Assembly (NCBI GenBank): GCA_023525715.1
Contig: CM042012.1
Coordinates: forward strand, 61,339,205 to 61,403,204
Direction: 5' to 3'
DNA length: 64,000 bases
DNA from: Cichorium intybus
Lineage: Eukaryota > Streptophyta > Magnoliopsida > Asterales > Asteraceae
Made by a program: the position numbers and the translations under genes. The notes beneath the pieces were generated by a model that was given only the letters and a program-made list of their open reading frames with translations, was not told the origin of the DNA and did no database searches. Below, one piece after another: positions 53,421 to 64,000 of the stretch. Position 1 is the stretch's first letter. Each line of letters begins with the position of its first letter.

Positions 53421-56400
53421 AATTCTCCCCTCCTTCAAAAGATTTCGTCCCCGAAATCATACAAAGAGTTGGGGATATTTCTATCTCGTTACAATTTCGG
53501 TTTCCCATATCATATGGAAACATTCATGGTATTGCCAAAGCACCTTTACCATACTAGTCTTCTTATTTCGCGGTTATATCACTGTTCATCGAACATTCCT
53601 CCGGTTGTCCCGGGTACCATAACTACTTATCTACCTTCATTTCAGCATGAGGTATTCGTTGAAATTTATCGATCCATGTTCTCAGAACTATGAGACCCAT
53701 AGAAACATTATAAATATATTGAAGTTCATCAAGAAACTTCAATAAGTACACCAAAATTCTTACTCTTTGGGACATATGGAAAAGTCCAATAAATGAGGGC
53801 TTGACTTTCTTTTCGTCCCAATCAGATTTTTAGTCTTCCCAAGGGATATTTTGAACACTGTCATCTTTCCCCATTTGGAATTTCAACGGTTTTACTCGGC
53901 AATCCGCATACTACTTTTGTCGATTTTTGTCTATTTCCAAGTTTTCTCGAATTTGCCTAATCTTTTCTTCTGTTTGAGGTACAAATCTCGGGTCCAGCCA
54001 ACGGCTTCTGCCCAACTTCAGTCTAGTAAATCGGCGTGTAACACGATACTTCATACTATGCATTATACGGGTCATTAGAAAACTGGTTCGAAAACTGTTA
54101 TTATCTACAGGTTCTACCAAAGATTGACGGTCTTCTTGTCTTCCGCCAAGTTCTGTTATGCAAATTTCAAGCATATCTTCTAGAGTCTGTATCATTATCC
54201 CGTCTCGTCTACCAATCTACAATTCATATACAGTACTTGCTAGTACTTTTGAACTAATTATTCTTGAAAACTATGCCAAAATCTAAGAATAATTCTACTA
54301 TCTCGATCCGATACAATCAACACCGGTAACTTACGTCAACAATTTACTCCATCTATGTAAATTTTCGCTACTTTTTGATCTCGATCTTCTCACTAGTCGG
54401 TATGAATTTACACTAGTTTCATCAACCAGTCTACTATTACCCATGTGGTATCATACCCACACGGTATTCAAGGAATCTTTATTGCAAAATCTATACTAAT
54501 GTTGTCCCATTTCTTCTCTGGGACTAACAACGGTTAGATTTTTCCGCATACTTCTAATAGTTTGACTTTACTTGCATACAAGTCAAACACTTTTCGCATG
54601 TCTTTCTATGTCTTTCTTTAGTTCCGGCCACCAATACATAGGTTATGTCATCCTACACAGTTTGGTACTGCCCCGGGCATTTTGCATATCTACCCCAATT
54701 TACATCTTTAAAGGGTAAATTTTCATATCTCACTTTGCTTTGGAACTCACATACACAACCACCAAGGGTTTTCAATCACTGTGAGTTTCTAACTAGTTTC
54801 TTTCAATAGCTAATCATTCATTCACTTTTCACGTTTTCAGACTTGCACACTTCTTTCTGTGCTACCCGAATCAATTCAGGTAATCAATTCGCCACACTCA
54901 TACATGTGAATGTATCTTTCAAAGAATATTCTTTTCAATTCAAGGCATCTATAACCACATCTGCCTTTTCGAGATGGTACAAGATTTCATAACCGAAATC
55001 TTTAAGTAACCCATCTATCTTTGCTATCTCATATTCAGTTTCTTTTTGATCAATTAAGTACTTCAACTTTTATGATCCATATAAACAGTAAGCTTTACAC
55101 CATATAAGTAGTGTCTCCAAAGCTTCAATGTCAAATCATAATTGCTACTGCAATATCATGTATCCAAAATCAACTCTGGATGCATTTCTATAATCCACTT
55201 TATCTTCTCCGCTTAGCGACAATGCTAACACCGGAGCTTCACACAAGGTTTATTTCAACCTTTTAAAAAAAAATACGTGTGGTCTTTCTACCACTCGAAC
55301 TTTTTCACTTTTCTTGGTCAACTTTAGTCAGTTAACCAGCAATCAAGGAGCAGTTTCCTACAACTCTCCTATAGTAACCTGCCGAACCAAGGAACTACAA
55401 TTTTAGTCAGATTCCTCAGGCGGCTCCCGTTTTATCACAGCATCATTTCCACTGGATCTACTTTAACATCTTTGGCACTGTTTACATGTCCAAAGAATTG
55501 AAACTTCTTTTAGCCAAATTTTTCATACTTGGAGAATTTTACATATCACTTAACTCAGTGAAGTAACTCCGATATCTGGTACAAATGTACCTCATATTCA
55601 GTCTGGTTTCGAGACTATCAGATTCTCGGTAGTCAATGCACATACACATCAACTCGTCTTTCTTCCTTAAAACAAGATAGGGCTCCATATGATGACACAT
55701 TCGGTCATAAGAGACCCCGATTCAAAAAACAATTTATTCTAATTGTTTTTTCCACTCTGCCATCTCTGCAGATGCTAACCGGTACGGAGCCTAAATAACA
55801 AAAACGGCTCCCAAAACCAGTTTAATCATAAACTCTTCTCATCAATCTGGCAGAAATCCTGGAAGTTCTTTTCAAAAGAAACATCCGAGAATTTATTTAA
55901 AGTAGTACACTACTATCACTACTTTATTTAACTTGGCTAATACCACGTATGCCAACTACAACATCATTCCTTTACTAACTCTTTTCCGAGTTTAAGCAAA
56001 GGAAAATAACCGGTATTCTTAACAACGGTCATTTACCATGGATTTTCGTCCATTTCATTTCTGATTTTAGAACCAGAATGTTCATTTTTCTACAATTCAT
56101 GTTAGCATCATTCATTGCTAACCAATTCATATGCACGATTTCTTCAAATTCATTGGTAGGCATCGGCTCCAGATTTATAGGGAAAAAGGGTCCCGTAAAT
56201 CCTAGGCAGACTACCTTCCAGGTGTTCAATATCTTGAACATATTTGCTATTTGCTATAGCCAGTTCCAAAATTTCATCCATAATCGTTGATGAAATATTC
56301 AGACAAGACATCAAAGTCATCGATCCAAAGCATAGCTTCATGGATCAAATATAACGTATACGGGGAGTATATTCAAAACAATTATATTTGAGACCATATC

Positions 56401-57167
56401 AGTCTACTCACGAGCTTTTTCCACAGTCTGCTGGAATGCTCAAGGTATCACTGGTCCTTTTCGACCATTCGTTTCTTCTTTCTTTCCTCCCCTGTTCTTT
56501 CCTGGGTTCATCACCCGTTACTCCACATTGAGCATGTGAGTATTTCATAAGAAAGTGATCTATAATTCCACGCTGGAAACACTTCCGTTCCATACAACAA
56601 ACTCGAGCAATATGCTCCGTTTTCCTGCAATTTCAGCATTTCGACGGTAGAGTCTCAACTCTACTAATTTCTTAGTGCTTTTCCTGCACTGCTCACAATA
56701 CATAGTTGCTCTGTTTTGGTCCCTTCCCTTTAAGTTTGGACCCAGTTCGTGGTAACTTCTCCTGAAGCGTCCACTAATCTTTTTTTTTTGCTTTTCTTGT
56801 AGTCTCAGCTACTTTTCTTTCACCTTGAATATCAATCAGGGTGAGCACCCAATTTCTTTTTCTGACCACAGCAGCTACTATTGCTTGGCATGTGGGTTTT
56901 CTGCGACTCGTCTCTTTGCCCCTCGTTCAATGGAGCCTTGAGAAAGGGCTGGTCTACTTCTTAAAGCTCCACGCCCTAAATTCCTCCAAATGAGATTCGC
57001 TGCTCATACTTCTTATACGTTAGAAGTCAGCACCAGTTAGGTTATATAGGTATAATAACAACTTATATACACCTAACTATATATCATGTCTACTATCTCA
57101 AGGTTTAAGTCCAGGAATCTACTCTATAGACACCTAGTTCACTTAAACCACGGCTCTGATACCAACT
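53421..57167 (-). pseudogene. Gypsy-2 degenerate gag-pol
   Basis: In minus-strand order: gag zinc-knuckle remnant (CFQRGIIDHFLMK, about 56560); protease-end text (HMNWLAMNDANMNCRKM, about 56120); RT with CMCIDYRE at about 55630-55655 and FFGHVNSAKDVKVDP at about 55450; integrase C-terminal text (TLEDMLEICITELGG; VPQTEEKIRQIRE) at 54190-53950. Order protease-RT-integrase is Gypsy. Many stops and frameshifts; no domain is complete. Confidence 0.85.
57153..57164 (-). other. Gypsy-2 primer binding site
   Basis: TGGTATCAGAGC on the minus strand, three bases inside the 5' LTR border. Confidence 0.88.
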
Positions 57168-59575
57168 TGTAAGACCCGGCTTTTAACAAAAACACCCCTG
57201 AAAATTTTTCATTTTTAACAAAGGTTTCAATACATAAAACCATAACAATAGGGGTATATTTGATTAAAAACGAGTACAAGTGTATCAAGGAGAGTATAAA
57301 ATACCGTAATCTCCTTTGAAGCCGGGCTGCTACTAACAGCATCTACAAGTCCCACTTCTTTAGTCACGGACTCTATCTTGTCCATTATCAAGATCATGCT
57401 AACCTGCAGGGACATTTAACAAATACCGTGAGCTATAAAGCTCAGTGAGTAATCGTATCTGCAAATAACATGTATAAAAATACATTCATATATCTGACTG
57501 GATATCGAATCCAAACTCCTAGCCTTACTAGCTGATCACATATCTCCTAGGATTTCACATCCTAATCTGTAGCCTTACAGGCTGAATCACAATAACCTGT
57601 AATTATCAAGCCATGTCAGTTATTTGCACATATAATCATGTCTAACCATTTCTGTCCCATGTTTCTTAGTCACATTAGACTGCATCATATATCATGGCTA
57701 TTTAAGCCGCACCACAAGTCATAGCTAAATAAGCTGCACCAAAACATTTTCAGTATATATATCATAGCCCTCATGCCGCACCCATTGGTTTCAATAACCC
57801 AATATCATAGCCAAAAGGCCGCACCATGTTCCTGTAACAATATCATAGCCAAAAGGCCGCACCATGTACCTGTAACAATATCATAGCCGTATAGGCCGCA
57901 CCAGTTGGATATAGTATCCAATATCATAGCCATATAGGCCGCACCAGTTGGATATAAAATCCAATATCATAGCCATATAGGCCGCACCAGTTGGATATAA
58001 AATCCAATATCATAGCCATATAGGCCGCACCAAATATCATTTCATTTTATAATCATTTATGGCTCACGGCTCCGTTCTTGTCATTTCATTGACTCACGGC
58101 TTATCCGGTATTGCCTTTTCAAGATTTGACTCACAGCTCCGTTCTTGTCTATCGTAGACTCACGGCTTATCTGGTATTGTCATATTATTTCTGTTATTGA
58201 CTCACAGCTCCGTTCTTGTCTATCGTAGACTCACGGCTTATCTGGTATTGTCGTGTCATTGGCATCTGTCAACTGTCAATTTTGTCCCCCAAAGCAGTTT
58301 CAAATCTGTAACAATTCAATCATCATATATCATATATGATATCAGTGAGATTACTCACCTGAATGCTAGCTGCATTTGATTCCGGTTGTTTCTTGCTTTT
58401 GCGTGCACCACAACCATTTATCCCGTACCTATATATTCATTTATATACGAAATGATAATAGGTTAACAACCATTTCAGTTGACTCTACTACACAAGAGTC
58501 CTATACAATACAATTGGGGACCATTTCCAATCATTTTTGAGCAATAACAATCATAATAAGAATTTAATACACTTCCCGAAATACGCGTATTCTACTACAG
58601 TACTTTCAGGAGGTCGTATTCGTTATCCGATAATTTTCCATGAAGTTTCACAACATATTAGACCTATGTTTAAAATTTCAGGTCAATCGGATAAGCCTAG
58701 CATCGAATTCCAAATTCCAAAACCCCCTGTCAAGTAGGCGCACCGCGCCAGTATATGGGCGCACCGCGCCTTGCGTCTGGGCAGGGTTCCAGACCAGTTG
58801 CGATTTGGCACTGTAGCATGCAATTTTGACAATTTAAGTCCTTAATACACGACTTAATCAGTAGGGGTTTGTTCTAGGACCAAAACCCTTGACTAATAAC
58901 AAGTTTTAAGCCATTAGAAACACCTTAATCACACCAATTTATGATTTAGGGTTCTTGAGCAACATTTCAATTTATCAAGAATAGCAACTTACTTTGCTAT
59001 TTTAACATATGTTCTTACTACATGAACATGTTTAAGCCCAGAAATCATATATAAACTCCATGGATTTCACTGAAATTGCAGATTTCAGTTTACCCACCAA
59101 GAACACTTTCAAGAACTTGGTTAAAATTCAAATACTAACCTTGTTTAACTTAGGAATCACCAATTCCAAGTTATGATTCCAATTCCATGCTTCAATCTCC
59201 CGTGAAGATCAAAGAATCGCATCTCAAACTTCTTCCCGTAGCTTCCAAATGTCCAGCCACAATTATGAGAGGTATTTTCTTTTTATATTTTCCAAATTTA
59301 CATTTTTAGTCCCTAAGTCCCATTTCTTGAACTTTTGGCACTATAATCAAGTTTTATTATAATAAAACTTTCATTTCTTATACTTTTGCCACATACAACA
59401 ATAATTTTACATAATTGGTCCTTCACTTGGTCAAATGACCAAATTACCCTTTTATGATAAATTGACCAATTTACCCTTTTCTAGTATTAACTTTCTAATA
59501 CTTAGAACGCCATATTAAATCATAAATACACTATGATTAACATATAATACTTAACAAAAGTATCATGGTGTTACA
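57168..59575 (-). repeat. Gypsy-2 5' LTR
   Basis: 2,408 bp, very similar to 50937-53420 apart from 76 bp fewer of the GGCCGCACCA minisatellite and scattered substitutions. Confidence 0.95.
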
Positions 59576-59712
59576 CATCGTGTCATAATGGGTTTTTGCA
59601 TTTCAAAGTGTTTTTATTATTTAATAAAAAATTTTCATACTTTTCTAATATTGTTGATAGACATTTTAAAATTCATATATATCGCATGTATTACTTTTTA
59701 TTTATGTTCCTA

Positions 59713-61479
<1,767 letters not shown>

Positions 61480-61796
61480 TATGGATGAGCTCGATCCAAA
61501 AACCGAACCGGACCGGACCGAAACCGAATTATGATTTTTTAAAAACCGACGACAGAACCGAATATGTATATTCGGTTCCAGTTCGGTTCGGTTATTTCAG
61601 TTTTCGGTTTGGTTCGTGTTTTCATGATCAAGAGTAGTGTTAAGAATAAGCATGGTCCGAAGATCGGACCGAAACCGAATTAACATTTTTTAAAAACCGA
61701 AAACCAAACCGAATATGTATATTCGGTTCTGGTTCGGTTCGGTTTCGGTTGGTTTTCGGTTCAGTTCGGTTTTTCCGATCCATATGCTCATCCCTA
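61480..61796. mobile_element. hAT-like MITE 3 with perfect 8-bp duplication
   Basis: 317 bp. GTGTATAG occurs at both 61472-61479 and 61797-61804. The ends TATGGATGAGC and (reverse) TAGGGATGAGC are near-perfect inverted repeats. The inside contains two blocks of AAACCGAA...TTCGGTT palindromic text, as if one block had been duplicated. Confidence 0.9.
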
Positions 61797-62074
61797 GTGT
61801 ATAGACTTTTTGAGCACACATCATCTATAAAAATAAAAGGTTTTATCGTTATGTGCTATATGTAGATCACGTGGTTCTTACATGGTTGTATGTGGTGTTA
61901 CGTGTATAAAATGTATTATATGTTTAAACGCATTAAATGTTTTTTTTATAAAAGTTGTTAAAGAGCAAGGTGTTATGTAAGATTTTATATTGCATGCAAA
62001 GTGGAAAAATGTGAATGATACTATGAGAGGTCAAGAGACGTTTAGAAGTTTCGGGCATTGATATTCTAAACATT

Positions 62075-63368
62075 CAGGGCCGGTCCATAGGTTTTTCATG
62101 CCCTGAGCGATGAAGCTTACCAATGCCCCTAAATGTAGACCGAACCCATTTAAACATAAATCTATTAAATAAAAATGCAAACACATTTTTTAGTAAAAAA
62201 AATCCATATTTATACAATCTAAAACTTGAAACATAACCTAAAATGATGTTTTGGTGCATTTTTTGTTTCAAAAACGTCAATTAGCATATCGAGTCAACAA
62301 CTAAAATTGACCTTCAATACTTGGAATGTGAACCCCTTCGATATATTGAGTTGTGGTCAACAAAACATATTTAAAGTATTTGAAAACTTTACAAATAAAC
62401 ATTATAAAACGCAGAAAGATCTTAAACAAGTTTTGAAACATGTATCATTAAATCAAAACAAAACACAGAAAAGTCTTAAACAAGTTTCAAGATACGTGGT
62501 TCAACATACATAATCAAATATAAATATACAAACCACACTTATAATTTTGTTCTTTCGAATCTAATTTAAAATTTTTGGAGTTTGCTTAAATTACCATTCA
62601 TCCACCATCCACAAATACTGTTGGAGTTTGCCTCAGAAAGTAGAATAATCAGAAATTCAGAATCATAGAAAGGTCCTCCTGAGTGATAGAAACAAAACCC
62701 AAATTTTGAGAAAGTAACACTAGAAATAAAATTCAAACATGAAAAATCATACTCAAACTAACCTGAAGCAACTGCTAATTTCGAACTCAAACAAGTCTAA
62801 AGGAGAAATCGGAGAGGAGAAAGCTTCAAACTTAACTCTAAGTCTACGTAAATCAGTAAATGTGAAATCATAATGAAAACAATACCTCCTGTAATTGATA
62901 TTTCTTCAAAAGTCAACACAAATGAAATAAATGTGAAAACTGAAATCATATTGACAAATACCTGCAATCTCGTGATTAAATAAACTCCAACTCCGACAAT
63001 GTTATGTTATCTAATACGCGCTTGAAACTTCTTAGATCGAACTCTACCTCACGGCTCAAACAAATCGATGATTTTTGGAAATCGGAAATCATAAATAGGA
63101 GACAAGAATTAGCCGATTAGGAGACTCCTCGATTCTACAACTTCGTTCGTCTAGGCAACGATTACAACTCTCAAAAGGTTTTCGCGCCTAACTATTTCCG
63201 CCCTTGGCCTCATCATCGGCAAAAGATGAGAGGAAATCAATGGTTATCAGGCTATATTTTGGGCCAAACTAGTATATATACCAGTAGTTTGTTGGGCCGA
63301 GCTGATGCCCCCATTTATTTGCTGTCCTGGGCCTTAGCCCATCTCGCCCATGTATCGGGCCGGCCCTG
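62075..63368. mobile_element. Non-autonomous hAT-type element
   Basis: 1,294 bp with ends CAGGGCCGGTCC and (reverse) CAGGGCCGGCCC and a perfect 8-bp target duplication TAAACATT at 62067-62074 and 63369-63376. No transposase ORF; the longest open stretches are under 80 codons and unrecognised. Internal deletion derivative or MITE-like. Confidence 0.9.
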
Positions 63369-63376
63369 TAAACATT

Positions 63377-64000
63377 CTTGCCATCGTCATTCAAGCGAGC
63401 TACCTCTTGTGATTGGGACAAGTTACGTTGGTTATGTTGTAAGACATACTTGGACCCCCAAGTGATCCAAAAAGACGATTGGTGGACTGATATGTTCATG
63501 CCCTATCGCGTCACTAGTCATGGGTGACTCTCCCATGTGATTTACAAGCACTGAGTTTGAGAAATGACTAAAGTGGATGGAAAATGACATAATAAAGGTG
63601 TATGTGTTTTAAGTGTATTTATCTGTTACGTTGTTTTTATCATATATGTATAAGAGTCTAAACCCTAAGTAACTCACTAGGCTTTCCAGTTTAACGTATT
63701 ATTTTGATGTGCGTCTCAGGTTTAAAAAATTAGGAAAAGTATGCACAAGGTAGAGGCATAATGAGTGCTTGGAGTTTATTTTTCTAGCTTTAGATCTGCT
63801 ACTCTCATGATGTTTGTTTTTTGTCATCAGGATACTTGTACTTTGATTTTCATTGTTTTGAGTTACAGACTGAAATACTTTTGCAACACTGTTTTTTTTT
63901 TTTTAAAAATGTAAATGTTTTTTAAATAAGTTGCATTTTCAAATGATCAAAAGAGAATGATGTTTCAATAGTCACCCATTGTTATTCATTCACCTTTTGG
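63377..64000. other. Right-edge spacer, possible Gypsy LTR piece
   Basis: No gene seen. 63668-63690 (AAGTAACTCACTAGGCTTTCC) resembles a conserved word of plant Gypsy LTRs. The window ends before any boundary. Confidence 0.35.

Larger units (their letters stand above)
50937..59575 (-). mobile_element. Gypsy-2 LTR retrotransposon, minus orientation, non-autonomous
   Basis: CATCG at 50932-50936 and 59576-59580 is a perfect 5-bp target duplication. The LTRs are 50937-53420 and 57168-59575, starting TGTAA and ending TTACA. The primer site reads TGGTATCAGAGC on the minus strand (57153-57164) next to the right LTR, and a purine tract (GAAGGAGGGGAGAATT in reverse) abuts the left LTR, so transcription runs right to left. 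The 3.75-kb interior is short for Gypsy and riddled with stops. Confidence 0.95.

Overview
This window is nuclear DNA from a flowering plant. It contains genes with many GT-AG introns, a plastid-type (class II) DAHP synthase, Copia and Gypsy LTR retrotransposons, a Mutator-like (MULE) transposon, hAT-like elements, a SINE and long (TA)n runs. A transposon-rich eudicot fits, possibly Asteraceae, but the family is inference and nothing in the sequence proves it. There are no operons, CRISPR arrays or prokaryotic features, and I see no tRNA or rRNA gene.

Layout. 1-6.6 kb (minus): a 13-exon F-box + JmjC gene (At1g78280/JMJ21 type) that runs off the left edge; its introns hold foldback MITEs and minisatellites. 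7-9.2 kb: degenerate tandem repeats. 9.4-18.9 kb (minus): DAHP synthase copy A, a pseudogene with a 1-bp deletion in exon 2 and a 5-bp duplication in exon 4. Its last intron carries a young Copia element flanked by a 379-bp direct duplication instead of a 5-bp target duplication. 19-24.3 kb: a 303-bp higher-order tandem array, a GT/AT microsatellite, a Gypsy 5' fragment broken by a hAT-like MITE, and a tRNA-derived SINE. 24.4-27.9 kb (minus): DAHP synthase copy B, intact, 5 exons, 536 codons, with the metal-binding Cys/His/Glu/Asp at class II spacing.

28-34.5 kb: LTR fragments, a second hAT-like MITE and (TA)n runs. 34.56-48.23 kb: a 13.7-kb MULE with about 110-bp terminal inverted repeats and a perfect 9-bp target duplication. 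Its decayed MURA-type transposase is split by a 7.35-kb Copia element with TGAAC target duplications. 48.2-50.9 kb: three copies of a small MITE. 50.94-59.58 kb: a minus-strand Gypsy element with 2.4-kb LTRs, CATCG target duplications and a degenerate internal region. 59.7-64 kb: a (TA)n run, an LTR fragment, a third hAT-like MITE with a perfect 8-bp duplication, and a 1.3-kb hAT-type element with a perfect 8-bp duplication.

Functionally only two host loci are evident: a probable 2-oxoglutarate/Fe(II) oxygenase F-box protein, and the first enzyme of the shikimate pathway as a tandem pair in which copy A has died and copy B is intact. The rest is a nested record of transposition.
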